Assembly: GCA_945873125.1 (NCBI GenBank)
Contig: CAMCBV010000003.1
Span: 40,867 to 104,866, forward strand
Direction: 5' to 3'
Origin: Prosthecobacter debontii
GTDB taxonomy: Bacteria > Verrucomicrobiota > Verrucomicrobiia > Verrucomicrobiales > Akkermansiaceae
DNA: 64,000 bases
Positions 10,008-18,955 of the stretch are shown piece after piece (the first letter of the stretch is position 1; each line of letters opens with the position of its first letter). The notes under the pieces were generated by a model. The model saw only the letters and a list, made by a program, of their open reading frames with translations. It did no database searches and was not told where the DNA came from. A program made the position numbers and the translations under genes.

Positions 10008-11612
10008 CTAGGGGTTGAGAACCTGCTTCGCGGCTAACAGCTTTTCCCTGAGAATGGGATAATCCAGATCCTGCACGCTGGTGTTTTTATCCAGTGCCAA
10101 ACCAGCAGCGATGGCAGCGCTTTGTGAAAGAACCATGAACACGGGCTCCATACGCATCGATCCGTGGGCAACGTGTGAGGCGGAAAAACAGATAGGGGAG
10201 AACAGGTTTTCGCACTCACCTTTTTTCGGAATGATGGATCGGTACGAGATACCGTAAGGCTTTGGCGGCACACGCCAGATGACCCCTTCGTTTTGGGCGT
10301 GGCCGGATTCCGTCACAAAATGCTGCACGCAATGCGAATCCATACCGAACGATCCCAACCCAATCGGATCCGGCGCGCGGCGTTTGCCTTCGCATTCGTG
10401 TTGGGTCATGACGTAGTCGCCGATCATGCGCCTTGCCTCACGAATGTAAATCATCCATGGCCAGCCGCCGTTGTCGGTGAACTCATCCTTCGAAAGGCCG
10501 TATTGCGAGGCTTGTTTGCGGATCGCTTCTGGCACGCGTGGGTTGTTAGACAAGGTCCACAGGAAGCCGCGAATATAAGTTTGATGCGCCTTCTCGATCT
10601 CGATGCGTTTTTCGTAACTCGCTTGCGGATACTCCCAGTTTCCTCCCGCAAGGTCAGAACCCACGGCGTGCATGTTGTTCCAATCCACCTTTGAGCCTGT
10701 CCCCGAAAGCGGCTCGATGAGCGCGGGCATTCTCAGATCTCCCGCTTCGAAATTTCGCAACAGTAACTCATGGTCCAGCTCCTTGTAGCCCTCGGGTTTT
10801 TCGATGGGGATGTGGAGCTTCGGATCGGTCGTCAGACAAACACGGTAGTTGTATGCTTGGATTTTTTTATCACCATGGCCGTTGGTTAGATTTTCGATTT
10901 TATGAATTTTCGGAAGCAACCCGCTTTCAGGCTTTCCGGGAGTGATGTAGGGATCGACCTGTTTGATAAAATGATCTTTGTCTCTCTGCGTGTAGTGAAG
11001 ACGCGGTTTGGTGTCGCCGCGGCGCACGCCCGCCATGTCTTCGTTGTATTGGCTTTCCGGCTCGCGACCCACGGTGTGGCTTACGCCAGCAGCAGCCATG
11101 AGATCGCCGACGTAACTCGCATCGATAAACATTTTCGCACGGTAGGTTTTTCCACTCAAGGTGGTGATCGCCTCAATTTTTTTGCCATTCATCTTCACGC
11201 CTTTGCCGAGCGCGCGGTCGAGTCGTTCGTTATAAACGACATCGACCCCAGCATCTGAGATCATTTTTTTGAAAACCTGCAACCCGACCTTTGGCTCGAA
11301 GCTGCGCACGTATTTCTCACCGTAAGCGGCGGCGATCGCGTCGTAGAATTCGGATGCGATACCGCCAAACGTGTTGCGTTTGCCAAGAAAATCTGTCGCG
11401 CCGAGACCGCTGGAACTCATGCCGCCAGGAAATGAAGTGGGATTCAGCCAGATCACCGAGCGACCCTCGCGTTTCGCAGAAACCGCCGCTACCGCCGCGC
11501 CTGAGGAGTCACCGTAGACGACAAGATCATAGATTTGCTCTTCAGCTTTGGAGGTGGAGGTGAAAATCAAAGCTGCAGCGAGTGAGAGGAAAAGTGGCTT
11601 TAATGAAGTCAT
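10008..11612 (-). CDS. Secreted FAD-dependent oxidoreductase (PF12831-like)
   Basis: 'IYDLVVYGDSSGAAVAAVSAKREGRSVIWLNPTSFPGGMSSSGLGATDF' dinucleotide-binding region and 'MFIDASYVGDLMAAAGVSHTVGRE'. Start at internal ATG 11612; the ORF extension to 11705 is derived from the intergenic repeat. Confidence 0.88.
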   Translation of the reverse strand: MTSLKPLFLSLAAALIFTSTSKAEEQIYDLVVYGDSSGAAVAAVSAKREGRSVIWLNPTSFPGGMSSSGLGATDFLGKRNTFGGIASEFYDAIAAAYGEKYVRSFEPKVGLQVFKKMISDAGVDVVYNERLDRALGKGVKMNGKKIEAITTLSGKTYRAKMFIDASYVGDLMAAAGVSHTVGREPESQYNEDMAGVRRGDTKPRLHYTQRDKDHFIKQVDPYITPGKPESGLLPKIHKIENLTNGHGDKKIQAYNYRVCLTTDPKLHIPIEKPEGYKELDHELLLRNFEAGDLRMPALIEPLSGTGSKVDWNNMHAVGSDLAGGNWEYPQASYEKRIEIEKAHQTYIRGFLWTLSNNPRVPEAIRKQASQYGLSKDEFTDNGGWPWMIYIREARRMIGDYVMTQHECEGKRRAPDPIGLGSFGMDSHCVQHFVTESGHAQNEGVIWRVPPKPYGISYRSIIPKKGECENLFSPICFSASHVAHGSMRMEPVFMVLSQSAAIAAGLALDKNTSVQDLDYPILREKLLAAKQVLNP

Positions 11613-11651
11613 CGGCGGTAATACGCGATGGATGGAGCGGATTTTCCAAAA

Positions 11652-11747
11652 GAAAGGAACCGCGATTTCCAATCGCGACCTCGTAAGCGAAATGTCTACG
11701 GCCATCGTGGCGGTTGCAGTCGCGATTGGAAATCGCGGTTCCTTTCC
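11652..11747. repeat. Palindromic repeat element, copy 1 (96 bp, inverted ends GAAAGGAACCGCGATTTCCAATCGCGA)
   Basis: 'gaaaggaaccgcgatttccaatcgcgacc...agtcgcgattggaaatcgcggttcctttc': long inverted terminal arms. Confidence 0.85.
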
Positions 11748-11750
11748 AAA

Positions 11751-12185
11751 TTAAAATGGGTTCAGCGGATTGTGATAATTCAGTCCGGGAAAACGCAGGA
11801 AATCGGTATCATTGCTGTGAAGTGCGGCTTTCTCTTGTTTGGCTAAGGAGGCGATCTGCGCATCGGTTGTTAGATTTCCTGCCGTACCAAGTTGGTTTAG
11901 CAGACCGAGCACATCGGATACATATTGAGGTGATGGCTCAATCACGCGTACGTGGGGCTGTTTAAGCCATGTTTCCACCCTGGCACTCGCTTCCGCGATG
12001 GTGAGAGGGGTTTGGAAAACTTTGGGATGCGTGGAGAGTCGGACGAATCCGAAAATTACCACAGTGGCCAAGCCGATTTCCTCGCTTCCTAACATGCAAT
12101 CTTTCCACCAAGTCGCTGCTTTTTGATGCTGCGGCGAGCTGGAGTCGTAGGCGTAAATCAGCAGATTGATGTCGGGAACGATCAT
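11751..12185 (-). CDS. PIN-domain toxin (VapC family)
   Basis: 'MIVPDINLLIYAYDSSSPQHQKAATWWKDCM...EEIGLATVVIFGFVRLSTHP...LTTDAQIASLAKQEKAALHSNDTDFLRFPGL' with conserved PIN acidic residues. Confidence 0.9.
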   Translation of the reverse strand: MIVPDINLLIYAYDSSSPQHQKAATWWKDCMLGSEEIGLATVVIFGFVRLSTHPKVFQTPLTIAEASARVETWLKQPHVRVIEPSPQYVSDVLGLLNQLGTAGNLTTDAQIASLAKQEKAALHSNDTDFLRFPGLNYHNPLNPF

Positions 12186-12454
12186 TGAGAAGGGGGGGAG
12201 GATTGTTTGGAAAGGAACGTTTCCGCCTCAAGATCATCCAAGAGCGTGTTTAGTTTTCCGCCATCGATCCCTGCTCGGAGGCCCATGGGTTTCGCTTCGA
12301 TCACAAAATCCCTCTGCGCGGTTGGTTCATTGACACGACTCAAACCCAGGCGCACCGCATCATTAAGCGTTTCCTTGAAACTTTTGCGCGTCCGGCGTGC
12401 ATAATCATCGAGCATGCGTGCCACATCAGGCTCTAGGGTGACGGTGGTTCTCAT
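12182..12454 (-). CDS. Antitoxin, VapB-like (ribbon-helix-helix N-terminus)
   Basis: 'MRTTVTLEPDVARMLDDYARRTRKSFKETLNDAVRLGL' RHH-like; ATGA overlap with the downstream PIN toxin. Confidence 0.85.
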   Translation of the reverse strand: MRTTVTLEPDVARMLDDYARRTRKSFKETLNDAVRLGLSRVNEPTAQRDFVIEAKPMGLRAGIDGGKLNTLLDDLEAETFLSKQSSPPSQ

Positions 12455-12499
12455 TTAGACATCATGATGCTTAAAAAATTGCTGTCAAGATGCTACTTA

Positions 12500-12646
12500 G
12501 GAAAGGACCAGCGATTTTCAATCGCGACCTCGTAAGCGAAATATCTACGGGCATCGCGCCGGTTGCAGTCGCGATTGGAATTGCCGACATGCTGGAGGAA
12601 AAAGGTCGGCTATCTCCGCTGCGCTTCGATTCGCGGTTCCTTTCCA
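12500..12646. repeat. Palindromic repeat element, copy 2 (degenerate, with extra internal GCCGAC...GTCGGC segment)
   Basis: 'ggaaaggaccagcgattttcaatcgcgacctcgtaagcgaaatatctacgggcatcgcgccggttgcagtcgcgattgg...gattcgcggttcctttcc' is near-identical to copy 1 through 'cgacctcgtaagcgaaat-tctacgg-catcg-g-cggttgcagtcgcgattgga'. Confidence 0.85.
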
Positions 12647-14320
12647 TTAGTAAGGCAAGGGGAACGCGCGGTTGAACGCGAACACCTTATCCCTTAGCGC
12701 ATGAAGCTTCTTGATATTCGTATGATCCGCAAGTGCTTCGGCGATGAAGTCGGCGACTTGCTCGACGTCTTTCTCCACCATGCCGCGTGTGGTGACCGCC
12801 GGAGTTCCGATACGGATGCCGGATGGCTTCATCGGGCTGCCGGTGTCGAAGGGGATGCCGTTTTTATTGACCGTGATGCCGGCTTCATCGAGGGCGTGCG
12901 AAGCGTCGGTGCCGTTGAGGTTTTTGTTGCGGAGATCGACGAGCATGACGTGGTTGTCAGTGCCTCCGGAGCAGATGCGGAAACCGTGATGTGTGAGACG
13001 AGCCGAGATGGCTTGGGCGTTTTTCACGACCTGTTGCGAGTAGGTTTTGAACTCCGGCTTAAGCGCCTCACCAAAGCAGGCAGCTTTCGCAGCGATGACG
13101 TGCATGAGCGGGCCGCCTTGAATGCCTGGAAAAACTTGTGAGTCGATTTTTTTCGCAAACTCTTCTTTGCAAAGAATGATTCCGCCGCGAGGCCCGCGCA
13201 GGGATTTGTGCGTGGTCGATGTAACGAAATCTGCGTGAGGGACCGGACTTGGATGAACGCCGGCAGCGACGAGTCCAGCGATGTGTGCCATATCGACAAA
13301 CAGGTAAGCGCCAATCTCACGAGCGAGTTTGCCCATGCGTTCGAAGTCGATGACGCGCGAGTAAGCTGATGCTCCAACAGTGATCAGCGCAGGATTGAGT
13401 GCGCGTGCGGTTTTTTCGAGTTCATCATAGTCGATGCGCTCGTCATCTGGGGAAACGCCGTAGTGAGTGACGTCGTAGAAACGGCCGGAGAAGTTTGCTT
13501 TGTGACCGTGAGTCAGGTGCCCTCCGTGTGCGAGGTCCATGGTGAAAATCTTATCACCCGGCTTCAGCACGGAGAAATAAACCGCGGTGTTGGCTTGTGA
13601 ACCGGAGTGCGGCTGCACGTTGGCGTGATCGGCTCCGAAAAGTTCTTTGGCGCGTTCGATGGCGAGAGTTTCGACGATGTCGACGTATTCGCAGCCGCCA
13701 TACCAACGCTTGCCCGGATATCCCTCAGCGTATTTGTTGGTGAGCAAAGATCCCTGCGCTTCCATCACGGCTGGCGATGCGAAGTTTTCCGAAGCGATCA
13801 ACTCGATGTGATTCCGTTGGCGGTGCTCCTCGCCTACGATGGCCTCATAAAGCGCCGGATCGGTCACCGCAATGCGGCTGCCGGAAGATTTGCAAACGCG
13901 TGCTTCGTGGCGTCCACCTTCAAATTCCGTTGCGAGGAAAGCATCGGCCATTTGCTTGGCGGTCTCGATATCGATATATTTTCCCGAAAGACAAAGTATG
14001 TTCGCATCGTTGTGCTGGCGGGTGGTGACGGATTCTTCCACATCACGGACATTGGCGGCGCGGACGTGACGGAAGCGATTCGCGGCAATCGCCATGCCGA
14101 CTCCTGAAGTGCAGGCAAGGATGCCGAAATCAAATGTGCTGTCTGCAACATTGCGCGCCACAAGATTCGCGAAGTCCGGATAGTCCACCGACTCTTTACC
14201 GTTTGTGCCGAAATCTTCGACCTCATGTCCCGCCGCGCGTAGGTGGGCGACGATGGCATTTTTCATTTCAAAAGCGCCATGATCGGCGCCGACGGCGATG
14301 CGGTAGGTGGATTGGCTCAT
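12647..14320 (-). CDS. Fusion protein: ribose-5-phosphate isomerase B (N-terminal) + serine hydroxymethyltransferase (C-terminal)
   Basis: N-terminal '[36 protein letters not shown]...YPDFANLVA...[26 protein letters not shown]' (RpiB) continuous with '[39 protein letters not shown]...[10 protein letters not shown]...[15 protein letters not shown]' (GlyA). Start at internal ATG 14320. Confidence 0.93.
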   Translation of the reverse strand: MSQSTYRIAVGADHGAFEMKNAIVAHLRAAGHEVEDFGTNGKESVDYPDFANLVARNVADSTFDFGILACTSGVGMAIAANRFRHVRAANVRDVEESVTTRQHNDANILCLSGKYIDIETAKQMADAFLATEFEGGRHEARVCKSSGSRIAVTDPALYEAIVGEEHRQRNHIELIASENFASPAVMEAQGSLLTNKYAEGYPGKRWYGGCEYVDIVETLAIERAKELFGADHANVQPHSGSQANTAVYFSVLKPGDKIFTMDLAHGGHLTHGHKANFSGRFYDVTHYGVSPDDERIDYDELEKTARALNPALITVGASAYSRVIDFERMGKLAREIGAYLFVDMAHIAGLVAAGVHPSPVPHADFVTSTTHKSLRGPRGGIILCKEEFAKKIDSQVFPGIQGGPLMHVIAAKAACFGEALKPEFKTYSQQVVKNAQAISARLTHHGFRICSGGTDNHVMLVDLRNKNLNGTDASHALDEAGITVNKNGIPFDTGSPMKPSGIRIGTPAVTTRGMVEKDVEQVADFIAEALADHTNIKKLHALRDKVFAFNRAFPLPY

Positions 14321-14433
14321 AAGCTTGTTGAGAGACCGGCATTGAACGCTGGGAAGTCTCGCTTGGAAACCGGAAATTTCAGGAAAATCTTCCACTTGTC
14401 AGCCTAGAGACGTATTTTAACGCTGCCAGCCTC

Positions 14434-14465
14434 ACAATTATTGTCGTGGCCACGACAATAATTGT
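14434..14465. promoter_or_regulatory. Perfect 32-bp palindrome in divergent intergenic region (candidate operator/cruciform)
   Basis: ACAATTATTGTCGTGGCCACGACAATAATTGT, perfectly self-complementary, 16-bp half-sites without spacer, between divergent genes starting at 14320(-) and 14622(+). Confidence 0.6.
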
Positions 14466-14621
14466 AAGGGCGACGATGAGGGAAAGGTGATTTCGGGGAG
14501 TGTATAGGGTTGATCGAGGCTAAATTTTAAATTTTTAAGTTTTCATTTATTTGTGCTTTCTGCGGGCTGGGGTTCGCGCTTAGAAAGGTCTTCGCATCTT
14601 TAGAAACCCACAAAATTTACC

Positions 14622-16598
14622 ATGAACAGCATTGAGATCATTTTATTCATTGTCGCGGTCGTTGGCGTTATTGCACTCGGTATTTGGAAAAGCCGAGACG
14701 AGGTCACATCTGGCGAGACTGGAGCTTCGGATTATTTCCTCGCAGGTCGCGGACTCACTTGGTGGTTGGTTGGTTTTTCTTTAATTGCCGCAAACATCTC
14801 AACCGAGCAATTCGTGGGTATGTCGGGCTCATCTGCAAACTGGCTTGGCATGGCAATCGCATCCTATGAATGGATCGCCGCTGTGACATTGGTATTCGTG
14901 GCTTTTTGGTTCCTTCCGCGCTTTTTAAAAGCTGGCCTTTACACGATTCCGGAGTTCCTCGAATACCGTTTCAATGGCGTCGCTCGCCTTGCCATGGCGA
15001 TTCCGGCTATCATCACCTTGGTTTTTGTTGCAACTTCATCGGTCATCTATTCCGGCGCTAAGTTCATCTCTGAGTATTACAATGACGTGCCAGTGCTGAA
15101 CAGCCTCACCGCCATGTGCTGGCTCATTGCCATTTTCTCGGCGCTCTACGTTTTCGTCGGCGGATTGAAAGCATGTGCATGGACCGATCTTATCTGGGGT
15201 GCTGCTCTTATTCTTGGTGGCGTGGTGGTGTTGTGGTTTGCGATGACTGAATTGGGTGAGCGCCCAGCATCCGAGCTCATTCAGACCAAAGTGATCAACT
15301 CCACAGCAACTGTGCAAGATCTGGAGAAAGCTGGCGCATGGGAGCGTCTGATGTTGCTAAACGATGGTAAGGATGGTGAAGCCGTTGTGTCCGATGGTGC
15401 GAATCTATCGGGCGGTAAAATGCATATGGTGCGCCCCAAAGAAGATAGTGATATCCCATGGACCGCCTTACTGATCGGCTTATGGATTCCGAATCTTTTC
15501 TATTGGGGACTCAACCAATATATCGTCCAGCGCACCTTGGGCTCCAAGTCGCTCGCTGAAGGTCAAAAAGGTATTGTTTTCGCCGCCTTCCTGAAGCTCA
15601 TCATTCCATTCGTGGTGGTGATTCCCGGAATCCTTGCGTTCAACCTTTTCTCCAAAGACCTTAACGAGGGTGCGATCAAGGGCAACAAAGAGCTTTTGGC
15701 AACCCATGGCGTATCAGCGCTTTATAAAGTCGATGTCGATTACGTGAAGCTCTATCCAGCAGAAGCTGCGAAGGTTTTGGAAACCAATGCGAAAATCCTT
15801 GGTGGAGAAGTGAGTATTCCAGCCGATGCCACGCCGGAGCTAGCTGCTCAAGTCATCAATGATTTGGCCAACTCAGGCGTTGAGAAGGACAAAGCGCTCG
15901 TGCCCGTCGGTATGCTTAAAGGTTATGATTACGATTCAGCTTTCCCTGTGCTGGTGCGTAACCTGATCAAGCCCTACCCGCTCATCTCATGGTTTGTTCT
16001 CGCGGCTTTGTGCGGTGCGGTCATCAGCTCATTGGCTTCGATGCTCAACTCGGCATCAACGATTGCGACAATGGATCTTTACGCGAAATTCACTGGAGTC
16101 ACGGATTCCGCTAGACTCGTTTTCCTTGGCAGGGTCTTCGTTGTGATCTTTGTGATTCTTGCAGCTCTTGTTGCTCCGGCACTTTCAAACTTCTCATCGA
16201 TTTTCTCCTACATCCAAGAGTTCCAGGGCTTCATCTCACCGGGTATTCTGGCCGTATTCATTTTCGGTTTCTTCTCTCCAAAAACTCCACGTTGGTTTGG
16301 TGTTGTGGGAATCGTTACCAACATCATTGCTTACGCGGCATTCAAGTGGTTGATCGGTCCATGGATCGTCGCCAACGAATTGTGGTATGCCTCAGAAATC
16401 GCGTTCCTTGATCGTATGGCGATTTGCTTCTTCATCGTCATTATCATAGGTATCGTGATCACTATACTTAAACCTCTTGCGAAGCCCGTCGTGCTGCCTG
16501 TGAACGATCAAATCGAGCTCACAACTTCGTTCGGAGCTAAAATTGTGGGTGGTATCGTTGTCGTCCTAACCATCGCTTTATACGCCGTATTCTGGTAA
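14622..16598 (+). CDS. SSS-family (SGLT-like) sodium/solute symporter
   Basis: 'ASDYFLAGRGLTWWLVGFSLIAANISTEQFVGMSGSSANWLGMAIASYEW' typical of SGLT transporters; many TM segments; next to galactokinase. Confidence 0.92.
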   Translation: MNSIEIILFIVAVVGVIALGIWKSRDEVTSGETGASDYFLAGRGLTWWLVGFSLIAANISTEQFVGMSGSSANWLGMAIASYEWIAAVTLVFVAFWFLPRFLKAGLYTIPEFLEYRFNGVARLAMAIPAIITLVFVATSSVIYSGAKFISEYYNDVPVLNSLTAMCWLIAIFSALYVFVGGLKACAWTDLIWGAALILGGVVVLWFAMTELGERPASELIQTKVINSTATVQDLEKAGAWERLMLLNDGKDGEAVVSDGANLSGGKMHMVRPKEDSDIPWTALLIGLWIPNLFYWGLNQYIVQRTLGSKSLAEGQKGIVFAAFLKLIIPFVVVIPGILAFNLFSKDLNEGAIKGNKELLATHGVSALYKVDVDYVKLYPAEAAKVLETNAKILGGEVSIPADATPELAAQVINDLANSGVEKDKALVPVGMLKGYDYDSAFPVLVRNLIKPYPLISWFVLAALCGAVISSLASMLNSASTIATMDLYAKFTGVTDSARLVFLGRVFVVIFVILAALVAPALSNFSSIFSYIQEFQGFISPGILAVFIFGFFSPKTPRWFGVVGIVTNIIAYAAFKWLIGPWIVANELWYASEIAFLDRMAICFFIVIIIGIVITILKPLAKPVVLPVNDQIELTTSFGAKIVGGIVVVLTIALYAVFW

Positions 16599-16622
16599 AT
16601 GATCACCACCTCGATTTGACAC

Positions 16623-17804
16623 ATGCTTTCACCCAACACCCCGATTGAGTCTTTGGCGCAGACGGCTGGCGATATTTTCCGCGAGCATTTCGGTAGCGAT
16701 GCTACCCTCGTTGCCGCCGCACCGGGGCGGGTGAACCTGATCGGGGAACACATTGATTACTGCGATGGCTTCGTGTTGCCATTTGCCATTGAGCGGACAG
16801 TCGTCATTGCTGCAGCACCGAACGGCACGGCCGAAGCCAGAATCGCCACCGCCTTCGATGATGAGCCCGCGACTTTTTCTGTCGGATCTGATCAGGAGAT
16901 CGGAGACCCAAAATGGTCAAACTATCTGCGCGGTGTGGTTCAGGGCTTCCGTCAACGCGGGATCGATGTTCCCGGTTTCGATGCCTTTATCGTTTCCAGC
17001 CTGCCTGGCGGTGCGGGGCTTTCTTCGTCCGCCGCTCTTGAGTGCGCGACGGCGACCTTGTTGGAAACGCTAACGGGTGCAAGGATTGAGACTCGCGAAA
17101 AAGCCCTACTCGCGCAGAAAGCCGAACATGATTTCGCCGGCGTGCCGTGTGGAATCATGGATCAGTTCGCCTCTTCGTTTGGAAAAGACGGGCAACTCGT
17201 CCTGATTGATTGTCGCTCCGGAGATACCGAACTTGTTCCGTTTGCGGATCCTTCGTTAACCCTCCTCGTTTCTAATACCAAAGTGTCGCATGAGCTCTCC
17301 GATGGAGTCTACGCAGCGCGCCGGAAAAGTACGGAAGATGGTCTGGCTGCGATCGGGAAACCGAGCTGGCGCGATGTCACCCCCGCCGATCTCGAGATTG
17401 CTGCGACTTCGATGGACCCTATCACTTTTCGTCGCGCTCGTCACGTGGTTGGTGAAATCGCACGCACGATCGGTGCTGTGGAGGCGCTGAGAAAAAATGA
17501 TTTTCCGCTGCTGGGCAGACTCATGTATGAAAGTCACGTTTCACTTCGGGACGATTTCGAAGTTTCCTGCCCTGAGCTCGATCACCTGGTCGCCACCGCT
17601 TCAGAGATCGGCACCGCTGGCGGGGTGATCGGCGCGCGCATGACGGGTGGTGGCTTCGGCGGTTCCACGGTCACCCTTTGCGAAACTGCAAAAGCGGACT
17701 CCATCGCCGCCGCTCTGGTGAAATCCTATGAGGAGGCTTTTGGCTTTGCGCCGGAAATCTTCGCTAGCCGCCCTGCGGAGGGTGCGCGGATCATTGTGGC
17801 GTAA
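16623..17804 (+). CDS. galK: Galactokinase
   Basis: 'APGRVNLIGEHIDYCDGFVLPFAIER', 'SSLPGGAGLSSSAALECATA', 'GARMTGGGFGGSTVTL' (GHMP/galactokinase signatures). Confidence 0.96.
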   Translation: MLSPNTPIESLAQTAGDIFREHFGSDATLVAAAPGRVNLIGEHIDYCDGFVLPFAIERTVVIAAAPNGTAEARIATAFDDEPATFSVGSDQEIGDPKWSNYLRGVVQGFRQRGIDVPGFDAFIVSSLPGGAGLSSSAALECATATLLETLTGARIETREKALLAQKAEHDFAGVPCGIMDQFASSFGKDGQLVLIDCRSGDTELVPFADPSLTLLVSNTKVSHELSDGVYAARRKSTEDGLAAIGKPSWRDVTPADLEIAATSMDPITFRRARHVVGEIARTIGAVEALRKNDFPLLGRLMYESHVSLRDDFEVSCPELDHLVATASEIGTAGGVIGARMTGGGFGGSTVTLCETAKADSIAAALVKSYEEAFGFAPEIFASRPAEGARIIVA

Positions 17805-17969
17805 TCATCGCAATCGCGCCGCAGGCTGTGGAATGCTGGGATTCCTATTCCCAGCTCTCGGGGTTTATTTGTTAGAAAAAATACGCGGTATATTTTCCCT
17901 CAGTCCAACAACTTAGGGCCAACCCAAAGAGCTGCAAATGATTGCAGCAGTCCAGAGCCTGCGGCGAAA

Positions 17970-18821
17970 TCACTCCTCCCGCTCCTCCTTGGACATGTTT
18001 GCCAACTTATCCAAGTAAGCATTTTTTGGACGGGGTTTTACGGGGCGAAGTTCTTCTGTGAGCATTTGGTCCACCCTTGGTCTGCTCGATCCGATGAGTT
18101 CATCGATCAACTCGGCTTCGGGGAGGTTTTTCCAATATCGTTTCGGCATTTCGGTTTGCATGGCTTTCACCTTGAGGCGAGCGGGATTGAAAATGCTGCG
18201 GTAGTAAGTGAGCCATGCGGCTTCGATTTGATCGGGGTTGGCGATGGGGTTTTTCGCGATGCCGGGTGTGAAGATCAAAGATTTTCCATTCCAATGCGCA
18301 CAGCCTTTCGGGGTGATGATACTCCAGTCCATGTTGGAAAATCGTTTTTTGAAAAAGGTCGATCCCGGCTCGACGATGTAATGATCTGGCTCGAACCATG
18401 CGGCATAGCGCTCGCGGCCGCTTTCCGCATCGGTATCCATCAGGCGAAAGCGAACGAAGGCATGCATTTTGTGGATTTCGCGTCGTACGGATTTTTCCAT
18501 CAAGCGCGCGGCGGTGATATCGGGATCAATGGCAATGGAGGTCAGATGGCGCTCTCCGCCATGCGTGATGCGCCAGAGAATTTTGTAAAGCAAGGGCCAA
18601 CGGTCAGGATCGTTGTGATACGAAACCGTTTGAGCGAGATCGAGAAACGCCGCAGGGACTTTCGGGATGACGCACGGTTGCGCGGTTTCGCGAACCACGG
18701 CAGAGCCAAACAAACCACCCGTTTCCCATAAAACATTCTGCGGAGCCACGCGTCGCTCTAACAAATCACGCGCGGCTTTGCGCCATGAGCTGAATGTTTT
18801 TCCGGGATCAACGCATTCCAT
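17970..18821 (-). CDS. DUF4130 / TIGR03915-like probable DNA metabolism protein
   Basis: 'FSSWRKAARDLLERRVAPQNVLWE', 'VRREIHKMHAFVRFR', 'AAWLTYYRSIFNPARLKVKAMQTEMPKRYWKNLPEA' typical of this family; next to its usual radical-SAM partner. Confidence 0.85.
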   Translation of the reverse strand: MECVDPGKTFSSWRKAARDLLERRVAPQNVLWETGGLFGSAVVRETAQPCVIPKVPAAFLDLAQTVSYHNDPDRWPLLYKILWRITHGGERHLTSIAIDPDITAARLMEKSVRREIHKMHAFVRFRLMDTDAESGRERYAAWFEPDHYIVEPGSTFFKKRFSNMDWSIITPKGCAHWNGKSLIFTPGIAKNPIANPDQIEAAWLTYYRSIFNPARLKVKAMQTEMPKRYWKNLPEAELIDELIGSSRPRVDQMLTEELRPVKPRPKNAYLDKLANMSKEEREE

Positions 18822-18844
18822 GGCTTAAATTAAGAGGAGAATAT

Positions 18845-18940
18845 CAACCGCAGATGGACGCAGATCGACACGGATCATAAAAATACTTGAATCTTGTCTT
18901 TCTGAATATCTGAGTTCATCTGTTTCCATCTGCGGTTCAA
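18845..18940. repeat. Intergenic imperfect inverted repeat (arms ~ AACCGCAGATGGACGCAGAT)
   Basis: Left 'caaccgcagatggacgcagat', right 'atctgtttccatctgcggttcaa'. Confidence 0.75.
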
Positions 18941-18955
18941 TTTTATGATATGATT

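Noticed and set aside
14622-17804. SGLT symporter + galactokinase as a novel system
   Set aside because: Ordinary sugar uptake and phosphorylation pairing; only the upstream palindrome is unusual.
18066-18731. 221-aa plus-strand ORF opposite the DUF4130-like gene
   Set aside because: The minus-strand frame carries the family motif 'WLTYYRSIFNPARLKVKAMQTEMPKRYWKNLPE'; the plus-strand ORF has none.
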